DNA from: Neonectria sp. B-13 | Taxonomy: Eukaryota > Ascomycota > Sordariomycetes > Hypocreales > Nectriaceae | NCBI GenBank assembly: GCA_002682825.1 | Contig: NOKP01000001.1 | Span: 2,501-66,500 of the forward strand | Direction of reading: 5' to 3' | Length of the DNA stretch: 64,000 nucleotides | Part shown: positions 49,933-60,902 of the stretch, one piece after another | How the letters are laid out: each line of letters begins with the position of its first letter | Numbering within the stretch: the stretch's first letter is position 1 | Translations under genes and position numbers: made by a program | The notes under the pieces: generated by a model | Told to the model about the DNA's origin: nothing | Seen by the model: only the letters and a program-made list of their open reading frames with translations | Databases searched by the model: none

Positions 49933-52110
49933 CTACTCCTTGTGTTCAGGCGCGGCCACACACGTAGATGCTTCCTTCTCATCTCCCGGCTTTGAACCAC
50001 TGCGCTCAACGTCGACGGTTTTACCCAGGGGACGGCCCTTCCTATCAAAGTCGAAGACTCCAGAAGCATCTTCGGCCGATAGACGCTTAGTCTCAGGGAA
50101 CATGAAAAAGATGAAAGCAAAGTAGAAGACCAGGATAGCAATGTACACGGCGTAGCTAAGCATGTGCGGTCAACAAATAGGTATCAAGCATCGCGGAGCG
50201 GGTATAGAGCACTCACTATCGCCATGCAATACTCTTCAGGGCTATTGGGTTGACAAATTGGTTAAAAGCATTGCCCAAAGTGGCGGTACTAGTGAAGAGA
50301 GCCATGCCCTTGGATCGAATAGAGAAGGGCAAGATCTCAACAGTGTATGCGATTGGGAGAGGGGTGAAGGCGATATCGTAAAACCCGTAGTAGCTGAATC
50401 GAAACAGTTAGTGGCCAGATCTTTATTTTTCCACCCTCCGTAACTTACATAAACAGGAACGGGATAACAGCGATGCCAAGTGGGTGGTTCTTGGTATTGG
50501 CAAAACCTGCAGATAAACCCATGACGACAACGTATGAGCACAACATGCCTGCGGTCGATATCAGGAACAGAGGCCGACGGCCGACCTTATCACAGTTCAC
50601 AGCGGCAGCGGCAGCAAGTATCAGGTTCCATATGGCTAACGGCAGGTTAGCAATGGTATTGAGACGTTTCGTATGATTTCAAGACGGGGCGAAACTTACC
50701 GAGGCCCACGTTAATCAAGGTGATCTGAACAGGGGCGGTGATGCCAACAGATTGGAGGATAGGCGCAAGATAGCTAAACAGTCAGTCAAGGTGCTATTTC
50801 GGTAACAAGGCTTATGGTCAACGTACTAGGCGATGATGCCATTACCCATCCAGTTCAGGGAGCATGCCATAGCCACAATCGTGGCCAGCCGTCTCCTGTT
50901 ACCGGGTGTGCGCAGGAAGTCCAGTAGACTTGCTTGTTGCTGGATCGCTTCTTTTTGTATAGCAGTGCTGATTTGCTCCATCTCGAATTGTACGAGGGCA
51001 TCGCTCTCGTCGCCATTGGCATGTAGAGCGGCTAGAATCTTGCGAGCTTGTTCCTCCCGATCATTCTTAATGAGCCACTAGACGATTTGTTAAATATTGT
51101 GCTATTCTGCCCCTGGCATTGGGATGAGCTTACCCGTGGAGATTCCGGACACAACACTGTAACAAGGATGACAGCGAGGGGCCCAAGGACCTGTAGCAGC
51201 GACGGAAATCGCCATCCCCAATTGCCAGGGATATATAGACCAACGACTGCAAACGAGGGTCAGCTTGGCGCGTAACAGGACAAGGTCTGGTGCAGATACT
51301 CACAAGTCATCAATGCCGCGAAGAACATTCCAAGATAGGCAAATGTCTGGTAACAGGAGCCGAGAATGGGCCGGAGCCGGGGATGGCTAATCTCCTGGAT
51401 TAGGACGGGAGTGGCGACTTTGACCATGCCAACTCCTGCTCCCATTATCGCACGACCTAAAGAGCTCGGGATCAGTCACGGGCAACCGCCGCGAGGAGCA
51501 AAAGAAGGGTCTTACCGCCGCACCACATGCCGATGTTGACAGTGAAAGTGTTGACGAGGGCCCCAATGAGGATCACAATATTTGCAATGATGATACACCA
51601 TCGCCGACCGAACTTGGTAGAAATCCAGTCGCCGATCCACGCTGTGACGATCGAAGGAATGAAGAAGGAAGCAGCGTAGATACCCAGAAGAGCACCAGTG
51701 GGACGTTTGAAGAAACTAGTAATGAAGAGTCAGGAGGTCAAGACCGCAAACACTAAAAAGGGGTCAAGCATACGTCTGCCACGAGGGCATCGCTTGAAAG
51801 CCGGTGAGAAGACTGGCTTGGTCTTGAAATTGATTAGCAAATACTCTTTCGAGCACGGAATCCTCATTCACTAACATCCCTGCAAATAGTTGTCAGCCTC
51901 GTAAATCATATAAGCGTGAGAGAATGCAACTCACATTGGTCGCAATCACAAGGCAAAGCCCAAGGCCCAAGGCCACATTACGACGCAAGCCCGCATCCTT
52001 GTACCAGATGGGATTGGTGTTGTCTGCCGACAAAGAGTCAGATACGAGACGCGCTGTGGCCGGGCGTTATACTCACTTGGCAGTTCATGCCATTTGACAT
52101 TGGGGGCCAT
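49933..52110 (-). CDS. MFS sugar transporter with a 4-nt microexon
   Basis: Twelve exons in order: 52110-52077, 52023-51935, 51879-51876, 51822-51774, 51715-51516, 51456-51304, 51246-51134, 51077-50827, 50773-50700, 50635-50449, 50393-50217 and 50155-49933, for 517 residues with every phase consistent. The landmarks are NNTNPIWYKDAGLRRN before TM1, SLLTGFQAMPSW, KFGRRWC, QEISHPRLRPILG, PESPRWL, TPGNRRRLA, KVGRRPLF, YYGFYDIAFTPLP and PETKRLSAED. This is the lactose-permease-like group of fungal sugar porters, importing a mono- or disaccharide with protons. The 4-nt exon GGAT (51876-51879) is required to restore NGY and the frame. The intact gene may now do the work of its decayed relative at 43182-45278. 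Confidence 0.85.
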
Positions 52111-53964
52111 TTTGGAGATAGGGTCGGGGGTGATGTTTGCTGCACACAATATTTGGACTTTTGTAACACACGATGATCTTGAAACTCCTCATGGGGAACC
52201 TCTGTTGGTGCTTTTATTGGTGCCGTGATTCACTTCCATGCTTACGACAGGATCAAGGTGTATAAGACGAGGTGCCCGATAGGGAATTCGGGGAACTGCC
52301 GAAACAGCCCACCAGTACCCCGTGTCCACCGAAGTTTTCTTCCTCGGAGGTTCCCCATGCAATCTAGAAAGCCCCCCCACTAATACACTAAAACGGGCTT
52401 AACTATGGGCCGGATGAGCCGGCTAGGCGTTCAAATTCGCCACAGAAAGACACTGGTATGCGTAGGGCCGGATGAGGGCATGACTTCGGCAATCCCCCGA
52501 CCCTTTGGCTAACATGGTCTCATCCGACAAGATCCAAGAGTCTTGACTATTACTACGAGCAAGTTCTGACTAGAGTAAAACCTGGAACGTGCCTAGCCCA
52601 TAGTGCAAAATCGGTGTGACTACTCATCTTACACTATAGCGAGCTTTCTGTTACGTTATTGGGGCGTTATAAGAGGGGCATTCCTCCCCTGTCGCTTTTA
52701 ACACAGCTCACGCTTCGTCAATCCCGCCCGAGTGCCGAGGCTAAAAGAGAGGCTCCGGAATTACGTTTCTTCAGGGCTGTCGGGGCACTCGGGGGGAATA
52801 GTAGAGTGTAGCCAGTTGTGAGATGGTGATTTCGGGGTTAAGTCAGCTGCCCCCCCTCTGGCCACTCCCTAGCTTTAGCCATCCCCCCTGCTAGTAGCTG
52901 GATTAATAGTCGGCCCGGCCAACTGTGATATGGGGGGTGACCTCACCAGTGACTTTGGGCCTGTATGGCTGGTACAGGCCGGGCTTTAATATCTCTAGGG
53001 GCCAGTTTGGTAGTAGATCTTCAGAGCCACAACCAAGGTTCTTCTTTGACTTAGTCATCCTGGGAAGTTTAATGCCTAAAGAGCATGACAAGGGAATTTG
53101 TAAATGATTGGATCTATATTGCTGTTGTTGTTGCGTGTCAAACTCGATAATACTGACCGCTGTCGCTAGACCGTGACGATTTCCTCTTTTAGACTAGTGC
53201 ACTTCTTGGTGAGCGTGACGATTTCCTGATTAGGTTAGTTTAGCTTCTCTGACAAGGTGTTTCAGCTGCCCTGATCAATGGTATGACTGCGGTATCAGGC
53301 AATCATGCGAATTTCAAGAGCCCTCATGAGGCTACTCAAGCGTTATTCGGGTTTGGCGATGGTCGGCTGCGAGACCATTGGAAAAACCAGCCGTTTTGGA
53401 AGCTTTATCAGTGGATATATGCCGCATTGCAGCACTTTCCAGCGGAGCGTAGGCTATCTCAGCTATTCGCACATCGACTTCAATGCTACCTTTGTGCATA
53501 CCATTGGGGAAGAGTATTGCCATACCCTTCGCCAGGAGGGCTGGCGCCGAGGACTAAAGATAGGAAGCGCCGGTGGTTTTCGATAGATATCCGGACTCAA
53601 GGCAGAGAACACTTCTTTGGAAAGCTGGTGCTGCCCTACGCAAGAAAAGACCGGTCGGGGGAGTTGTCAAGAACAACAATCTGAGCGTCTTTAATTTCCC
53701 CCGCTCCAAGCTCGTTGAAATCCTACAGTATTTACTGAAGCAAGGCGTATTCAAGTCAAGTATCGCGGCCCGGTCCGTGTTCCCAGAGCTCTTTACACAA
53801 CCAGTAAAACAACCGAAACCACCGAAGATACTTGCATCTACTGATCAACGCGACCCCGCCATGGATAAACCACGAGGTTACTCGAGACGTAAGTTAATTC
53901 TCGAGTTCTTAGAGCGCATTCTTACCTGTTGACCAGGCTGTGGAAATCTGGTATCTACTGCGAT
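52111..53964. other. Long region without a supported gene
   Basis: It includes the transporter promoter. A small hairpin GGCCTGTA/TACAGGCC lies near 52959-52981. From about 53283 to 53920, three overlapping plus-strand frames look partly coding (for example a frame ending near 53930 with MDKPRGYSRR), but none has a clear product. They may be the decayed 5' part of the following BTB gene. A GTAAGT at 53890 and a CCAG at about 53934 would make a 46-bp intron, but the join is one base out of frame. Confidence 0.4.
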
Positions 53965-54621
53965 ATGATACTTGTCTCGACTGAAAAAGTTACAATGCAC
54001 ACCGCGCCGTCGTGTGTCTCCAGTCTCCGGTCATATCTAAATCTTGCACTTTCAATACCAAACACAAGCTGGATCAAACCGAACAACTTCAGCAATGACG
54101 ATACTACCACGGTATCTTTCAACTTCCTCGATGACGATCCTCAGTCAGTCGATTGCGTTGTTCAATACTTCTACCGATCCGACTATAACATCTCACGTTC
54201 CACTCCTGGCACAGATGACGAAGCAGATGTGATGTTCAAAGAAGACGCTGACGACTCGGCTGCGGACGACTCTACCTCGGACGATTCCCACCTGATTATC
54301 CACGTCAAAGTGTTCACGCTCGCAGAGAAATATGATATACCTCCTTTGAAAGACTTATCGTTGAAAAAATTCGAGGCAGCAGCCCGATTGCACTGGAAGT
54401 CCAATTTTTTAGTCGAAGTCGCACGAGAAGCATATATATCTACTATATCAGATGTCCAAGAAATGCGAAAGGCCGTCATCAAGATTCTGTACATGCAACG
54501 GGAGCTGTTGGATGAGAAGCATATAAAGGACGTACTACTGGAAGTGCCTCAGATTACATTCGATCTTCTCATGCGTTTTCATGATATGGCCAAGCCTAAC
54601 TCGATGTTCAGATACGATTAG
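53965..54621 (+). CDS. BTB/POZ-domain protein, start uncertain
   Basis: The frame is open from about 53929, but its first codon there is TTG. The first ATG is 53965, giving 218 residues. The usual BTB start (SGxYCDM, just before ATG) lies upstream in the same frame, so a 5' exon is likely missing from this model. The BTB core can be followed: ILVSTEKVTMHT, a DDDPQSVDCVVQYFYRSDYN element, an acidic insert rich in Asp (about 85-112) and the KVFTLAEKYDIPPLKDLSLKKF helices. A helical C-terminal region follows (EMRKAVIKILYMQREL). Such fungal BTB proteins are short and multicopy, and their roles are mostly unknown (possible Cullin-3 adaptors). If the one-base mismatch of the 5' join is real, this is a pseudogene. 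Confidence 0.6.
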   Translation: MILVSTEKVTMHTAPSCVSSLRSYLNLALSIPNTSWIKPNNFSNDDTTTVSFNFLDDDPQSVDCVVQYFYRSDYNISRSTPGTDDEADVMFKEDADDSAADDSTSDDSHLIIHVKVFTLAEKYDIPPLKDLSLKKFEAAARLHWKSNFLVEVAREAYISTISDVQEMRKAVIKILYMQRELLDEKHIKDVLLEVPQITFDLLMRFHDMAKPNSMFRYD

Positions 54622-55044
54622 CTACTGGGTATATAAATTGATTGCGTATATGCCCATTCCATAAACGTTGCATTCGTGCTTCAAACATACTGACATGCTT
54701 GACGAGCCTTATAGGTTGTTTGGTCGATGTTATGACCGTCACAGCCCTAACAACCTACCGCACAGAAGCACACGAGAGACATACGACGGCAGAGTAGACC
54801 GAAAAAGCTTTAATACTAGGCTATTTACTGCCTTGATCTATGCTGCTCCATTGTTGATCTTCCCCGTTCTCCTTCCACATCCACCGCTTTACTCTCTGAC
54901 TCGCCTAGGTAGAGGTAAATTTGTTTAGCCATGCTATTTTTATGTTGAATTATTGGCTCATTGTAATACAGGTGACAGCTAATAACGCCAGAGATTTCGA
55001 GGTTGCATATCTGTTCTCGCGCCACCTTTGCCGCACTGTTTGCA
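54622..55044. other. Convergent intergenic region, no gene seen
   Basis: 423 bp between the two converging BTB genes. Nothing else recognised. Confidence 0.5.
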
Positions 55045-55827
55045 TCAACATTGAAGAGGCTCAACTGGTACTGGCTTACCACTGCCACAATTGATACAAT
55101 AACCCATCAGTGGGTACTGTAAGAAAGAATATAGAAGCTCTGTAGTAAATTCGGGAGTATTAGCGGTTACCTCATTGAACCCCTCTTTGGCATCTAATGA
55201 GATTAGAAACCCGGGAAGCTTCTCTCTAGCAAATGCTAGAGCGCGATCGCGAAGGCCTCTCGAGGAGGCTGTTGTCGACTTGTAAACTTTAGGTATTGAA
55301 AGAAGAAAGTTGCAAACGTTCAGGTTTTTTGTTAAGCTCTTTGAGTATTTCTTTGCTGATAGGACTTCTAACCCTTTAATATTGTACTTGTCCGCCAAGG
55401 CAAACATTGCTGTATGAACCGATAGAATGGGGATTGTATCATTGCCTATGTTTTTTTCCTTGGATTCCTTAGTGTAGTCACCAGTGTAGAAGAAGTCTAC
55501 TATCTGTTGTACCATTGGGAGGGAATGAGAGTCTAGGCTATACGTTTGGGCAGATGCTTCCTAGGACAATGCTTCAGTTGTAACGATAATGCAAGTGAGG
55601 GGCGTATACTACCTTGAATGGTCCAGTACATACTGCATGAAATACTGGGGATTGGCTGCAAATGATAATCCTGTGGACAGGTATGGTATGCCCTTCACAA
55701 GTGAATGCGAAGTCGGCAAACTCGTCATTCTCCCGCGCCCTATTGAGCGAGTTAGATTTTATTGCGCTAATGAGCCAGAAGTAGGAATATACCTTGCAAT
55801 GCGCAGTGTCGCTTCTCTAGAAATCAT
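55045..55827 (-). CDS. BTB/POZ-domain protein
   Basis: Exons in order 55827-55793, 55739-55613 and 55560-55045 give 225 residues; introns of 53 and 52 bp are GT-AG and phase-consistent, the first with a CTAAC branch point. The BTB fold is complete: DEFADFAFTCEGHTIPVH, CSQSPVFHAVCTGPFKEA, LPMVQQIVDFFYTGDY, then ALADKYNIKGLEVLSAKKY. The C-terminal part is helical and ends with a CINCGSG motif. It is a likely protein-protein adaptor of the fungal BTB family. It converges with the other BTB gene, but the two differ enough that they are not a recent duplication. Confidence 0.8.
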
Positions 55828-56941
55828 AGCCGTATGGCTTGAAGGTGTAGTCTGGGCAACAGAAATAACTTTCGATCCTTCGCGAAGGTCAGACCGCCGA
55901 TTTAGGATCTAGACTGGCACTCGAGCAAGCTGGCGGGCTACCAACCTTGTGGCCGTCCTTTTATAACTTGGTTTAACTCCGTAGCTGCCGACATCATCGA
56001 GAGGAGTGAGATTAGATGACGTATGAGGCTTGGACGGATTCGATGGGTGACTAATTGTCTGTAAGATAATCCGAAGTCAAACTCCATTCTAGCAGGAGGC
56101 TTAAAGTTAAAAGCTTTCTATACACCCGGTATATAATCACTTTCGTGTAATTAATAACTCTAAACTTACCCCGCAGAAACATCCCAATGGATGCGATAGG
56201 ACTACTTGAATCAATTAATCCGGCTTACCCTAATGACTGTTGCCCCTAGGATCGTTTTCCACTGTGAAGCCTAGCAGTAATTAGGTCTATTGTCGATTTG
56301 ACTCTTTGATCGAGGATCAACGTCCAAATAATGTGGTAAAGGAGCATTCGATTATGTGACGAATCAATTACGATTTTCACTATCGACTGATGTAAATTTT
56401 ATTGCATGCATTCACGTCGTTGATTCATCGTCAATTTTTACGCTGCTTTCCACCGACTCTTACAAAACAAGGTTGTGCCATCTTAGCCTGTGAGACTTGA
56501 AGAATGTAATTTGGCATAATAGGGTGACATCGAATTCATTGAGAATGAGTTCAACTGCTTGGAAGCTATGTGTTACGATAGGTTTCGTCATCATTGCTGA
56601 AGTTATGAGTCATCGGGGGAAAAATCGGCAACTAGCAGGCAGATGAGCTGGCAAGTAGAGCGTTGCAAGTTTAGTAAACTGAAGCTTTCCCAGCATCAGA
56701 CTAGAGTTCAAACATGGGGTATTGCAGGCCTTGCGACAAATCCTTTGGGGCTTTGGAGTTCCTCCAGCAGCATCTTCGAAGTAAGCACTCGTCAACGTAT
56801 TGTTTCCGTTGCCAGAAACATTTCCGCCACGCTGGCGCCAAACAGTAACACGCCGCCACCTCTCGCCAGCACCATGTTTGCCATCATTGTTGCCACAAGC
56901 CTGATTTCGATTCTGAAGATGAGCTAAACGAGCATTTGGAG
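55828..56941. other. Long intergenic region, no supported gene
   Basis: About 1.1 kb upstream of the BTB gene (minus) and the C2H2 gene (plus). The frame just before 56941 could extend the C2H2 protein with an HHVCHHCC stretch, but it meets a stop at about 56850 and would need an undetected 5' exon. Confidence 0.45.
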
Positions 56942-57464
56942 ATGGAAACAAAACAAAAAGTTTTCTGTGATCGCCCCTTCAACAATCCACAGCAGCTCGC
57001 TCAGCACGGCGCGGATAAGCACAGCAGATGTGCATCATGCAGCAGACGTTTCGACTCCCTCTCAAATTTGCAAAACGTTGGTTTGCTTCAATTTTGTATA
57101 CTGAGATAGCAGCTAATTGCCCCAGCATCGTAAGGTTCATACTGAAAAGACCGAAGAGTATCTTGGGTGCCACAAAGTGTTCGTCTCCGACTCGGCGATG
57201 GTGTTGCATCTTGAAGCTGGATCGTGCGAGTCTGACGCGGATGAAGACTTCGTCGCCGAGGTAGCATTTGACTGTTATCAGTCAGACATGTACACCTCCG
57301 ACGACCCGGATTTTAACTTCCAATGTCCAACTTGCGACACGCTATTTGCGTTGATGAGTGCTTTATTGCAACATGCCGAGAGTGATGTCTGCGATGAGCA
57401 CCCGGGAGAGAATCCCTTAGGACAATTTCTCTGTTACTTGCGATCGCGCCTGAGAAAACTGTGA
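56942..57464 (+). CDS. C2H2 zinc-finger protein, possibly 5' incomplete
   Basis: Exons 56942-57076 and 57126-57464 give 157 residues. The 49-bp GT-AG intron is phase 0 and joins SNLQN to HRKVH, completing a C2H2 finger (CASC, then a spaced HxxxH). A second, partial finger lacks some ligands (CHKVFVSDS to HLEAGSC), and a later CPTCDTLFALMSALLQH could be another. Upstream in frame (56866-56941) is more Cys/His-rich sequence, so the true N-terminus may be longer. The middle is acidic. It is a probable nucleic-acid-binding protein of unknown role. Confidence 0.55.
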
Positions 57465-57871
57465 TGCACCCCTCGTCCTTGGTCTGACCATTCGCTTTAT
57501 GAGATGGATTTGGACAGGTAGATGTAGTAAGGCAGGTGGGAAATAAATCACCATGCGGGAAGGCAAGGAAGATAGACAAGTCTAGTAAGCATGTTTTTTT
57601 CTTATTTATTTATTTATCATCTTTATTGGTTGTTCATCACACAACCTTCTCCTTAGGCAAGCTCTGTAGTAGTGTTCTCTTTAAACTTCTCACCCTGTAC
57701 CCTACCTTGACCACTTCGCCGCCGATGCCCCTTTTTATGAACTACTAGCCAACAAGAACTAGTTAGGTAACTATGCATGGTGTCCATACCTTTTCACCGT
57801 GTACAATGGTCTCCCCAGGGTTTGCTTCACTTCGTTTCATATTTTATAACTTTGGGATCTCTGTTAAGCAC
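57465..57871. other. Convergent intergenic region, no gene seen
   Basis: 407 bp, T-rich on the plus strand near 57590-57620. Nothing recognised. Confidence 0.5.
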
Positions 57872-58324
57872 TTATTCTATAGAGGGGAGTTCTGACAATC
57901 TTAATGTGACCCAATGCTTCTTCAAATGGTTCATAAAAGGGCCAGGACGGATGTAATTCTTCCTCTTTCTCTCATCGCATAGGGGACAGTTGTAGAAATC
58001 CCGGGGATTTTTCAACTCGTTGATTCCCTGGATAGGAATGTTATATCTTGAATATTCCTCTAGCTGATTGATGAGACGATCTGAAAGTTTGCAGGCCCAA
58101 GTGTTCCTGTCAGGTGTAGTTGCCCCGCCTGAGGTCTGTAGGCTTGGTTGGGCGGCCACGCAAGATACAGTCGGCATCTTGAGAGCCAAGCTGCTTAGTT
58201 GGGCTTCACTAGACCCTGAAGCTGTTGGAACACTGGGATGCATAGCAATCTGACCATGACTGGCTAGCAACGAGGTTGGGGCAACTTGAAAGGATGCAGC
58301 GTCACAAAACGAGCTACTCTCCAT
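57872..58324 (-). CDS. Hypothetical protein with C-terminal zinc-finger-like motif
   Basis: 150 residues from ATG 58324; the longer frame begins with GTG. The first 80 residues are rich in Ser, Ala and Pro and look disordered. The C-terminal part has a NCPLCDERKR stretch followed by a His-rich FMNHLKKHW, which together form one CxxC...HxxxxH zinc-binding site. No family recognised. A further exon upstream is possible. Confidence 0.4.
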   Translation of the reverse strand: MESSSFCDAASFQVAPTSLLASHGQIAMHPSVPTASGSSEAQLSSLALKMPTVSCVAAQPSLQTSGGATTPDRNTWACKLSDRLINQLEEYSRYNIPIQGINELKNPRDFYNCPLCDERKRKNYIRPGPFMNHLKKHWVTLRLSELPSIE

Positions 58325-58829
58325 GCCTGGGTTCTCCACTCGTGATACCGTGGTCCCCTCTTCCCCCCCTTCCTTCGCAATGGAGCAGTGACCGAATCCG
58401 ACTTATCGCGAGCGGCGAGAACAGATTGCATGAGCATGCATGATTCACCAATACAGGCGCAGTGAACTGGCGTCATTTCGGAGACGCCTCTTCCGTGGCC
58501 GCCGGCCCCCTGATTCGCCATGGATGAGGCGAGGGCTAACCGGCCCGACATGGGGAGAGCACGCTGCATACGGGCATATAAATGGATGACCCAACGGCTT
58601 TTCGGGCTCTGCAGGATGGAGCCCGGGTCATGTCGCACGGGAGGAGGTCGAGAGGGGCGGAGCGAAGCGAGACGGAGTTCGTTCCACGCTTAATCTCGGC
58701 CTTGGCCACCTCTTTGCCTTCGGGTACTCGGGCGATGACGATGCGCTGCAGGTATCAGGAGTCTGAGTGGCCAGAGAACTGGAGGGATGATCAGCATCTA
58801 GTTGGCTGAGTCGGGAGACATCGTCAGGG
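58325..58829. other. Intergenic region, no supported gene
   Basis: GC-rich, ending at the left arm of the repeat. Overlapping frames on both strands (58264-58638 minus and 58582-58809 plus) have no recognisable product. Confidence 0.4.
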
Positions 58830-59319
58830 TTAGGTGTGTGACGGTCGGGTCGAACCTTGGGGTCTAGGGTAGGTCCAAGGCGTGTGGTTTGATGATCGAG
58901 TGGATCAGGACATCATAGTAAGCAATGTAGGTCATAGTGATAATGTGCAATAGTAAGTTATTGTATAATCAAAGTGGAGTGTTAATAGCTAAGGAGCTTA
59001 AGGCTCTTGTCTAATGTGCTAAGTAAATGTGTATATATACAGGAGACTAGTGTAGTTAAATAGTATTGAGTTGTATTGAATAGTGCTTGTTCAATATGTA
59101 TATACTTATAGGTGTTGAACTGTATTGAATGGAGCCTGTTCAATGTGTAGGTATTATATACTGTAATAGGAAGGAAAAAGTAGGTACTGAAATGGTTCTG
59201 CTGATTATAACTGCTTAGTCCTAACCTAGGCTATGATAATTCTAATCTATTTAAGTATTAAATTATATACTTTAAACTTACTTTAGACTTTTAGGTTAAA
59301 CCTAACTATTATATATAAG
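58830..59319. repeat. Repeat with inverted arms, one arm RIP-mutated
   Basis: The left arm (about 58830-58918) and right arm (about 59231-59319) are inverted copies of each other: the complement of the left, beginning CTATGATGTCC, matches the right, beginning CTATGATAATTC. The left arm is GC-normal while the right carries C-to-T and G-to-A changes throughout. The centre (58919-59230) contains two imperfect copies of a GTATTGAAT...TTGTTCAAT unit. The left part also matches 17990-18215 in reverse. Confidence 0.7.
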
Positions 59320-59820
59320 ATTAATAATAAGTAATATTAAAAGGAGATTATTATTACTTATTAGATTAAGTATAATACTTTTAGTAATAAAATAAAGAAT
59401 AAGTATATCTTTAAGGAATATTAAGAATTACTTAATAATAATCCTAATAGATTATATTTTATAATTCTTATAAATAATTATAAAGCTAAGATTAAATATT
59501 ATTATATTAATACTATTTACTAATTATAATATAATAATAGTAATTAATATACTTAACTTTTAATTATATAAAACCTTAGCTATTATAAGTTATTATACTT
59601 AATATTAGCTTTCTTATGCTTTTAATAAAGTATACCTTTCTTATATTATTTCTACTATATTAAATTTATTATAATCATTTTCTATTAATTATCTATAGAT
59701 ACTTATAGAATAATATTTAATACCTATAGATACTTAAATAGTTTACTAAGTACTTATACTAAGAACCTAAGTACTTATAGATAAAAAGAATTACCTATAA
59801 TGAGTAAATGGGTCAAATGG
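59320..59820. repeat. AT-rich RIP-degraded sequence
   Basis: About 500 bp of very AT-rich sequence without frames, continuous with the mutated arm of the previous repeat and like the 14.3-18.5 kb block. Composition returns to normal near 59820. Confidence 0.75.
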
Positions 59821-60902
59821 GTCTAACCCTTGCTGGGTACCTATAGGTATGTTATGCCTTAGACTGAATGGTTCGAAGGATTTAATGTATGGAGAGTAAG
59901 GATCAAATAGCCAGCCCGAGCTGTGTCCCAGCAAACCCACTTGCCCCGCTTAATCCCACCATTGATTGACGTCGCCTCCAGCACGTGAAATGCAATACGC
60001 TGAGGCAATGAGTTGCAACGCGCCAGGGAGCGTAAAAGCAGACGAGAGGAACGTTTGTTTGCCCATACTGTTCACCGACAACGAGCTAGCGCTGACTGTT
60101 ACCCCTTGGATATTCCTACTGCATAGTAGAGCCGAGATTAGGGCCCCAAGAAGGAAGAGGAAGGACGATGAAGGAGTGCGAACGAGGAATAAGGGAAACA
60201 AAGAACAATGAAGGATTAAGAAGGATTACTAGATACCTTGCCTATTTCACGCGCGAGATTGAGCTGGAACGTACCTTGATGGCCCATGACGGTCGATCTG
60301 TTGAAGCACATCAGTCCGTCGGAAGGTTCTTATTTCATTCGTGCGTGAGAATGATATGACAGTATGACAGCACCACATCAGAGTACCTAGCACATTCCCC
60401 CATTCTGTCTTATGACGCTCATACTGTGAACATTGATCGAGGTATCACTCGCAGAGGTTGCAAGTCAGGTAGCAGCCGGTGTCCTCCACCGCTACTAGCT
60501 GTCATGTCTTACCGAGTGTCTATATTGGAGCCAACTGATTCATCTTTTGATCAGCATGAGACCTGAGGATAGTAGAGAGAGGCACGCTTTTCACATTTGC
60601 ACAATCAAACATCTAGACTAGAACACCATGGCAAGTCGTAGTAATTGCTTGTTCCTGATTAGGTCATCGTCACCTTGAAAAGACACTGCCTAGCCACGTT
60701 CGACGACAAGGCCTATCACTCAGAGCCCTCGCGCTTTACGCACATCCTCAATAACCCTCCCTTCTGCCACTACTGTAAAAGCAGCCACTAGAGCACAAGA
60801 ACCTTTACGTCACAGCCACGGATTCGAAAATGAGATTTTTATTTTGGGATCAAAGCCGCGAAGACTATTGTAAAACATCATCAATACTTGTACCCACATT
60901 GA
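59821..60902. other. Intergenic region, no supported gene
   Basis: About 1.1 kb downstream of the HET gene. Open frames at 59950-60359 on both strands lack support. Confidence 0.45.

Noticed and set aside
53283..53932. Three overlapping plus-strand ORFs before the BTB gene
   Set aside because: None shows a domain; coding-like pieces change frame, so they may be decayed sequence and not separate genes.
60628..60793. A possible two-exon micro-gene of about 41 codons with a GC donor after ATG
   Set aside because: A frame can be made by joining ATG 60628-60630 to the sequence after a GATTAG acceptor, but it is short, unrecognised and depends on a rare splice type.
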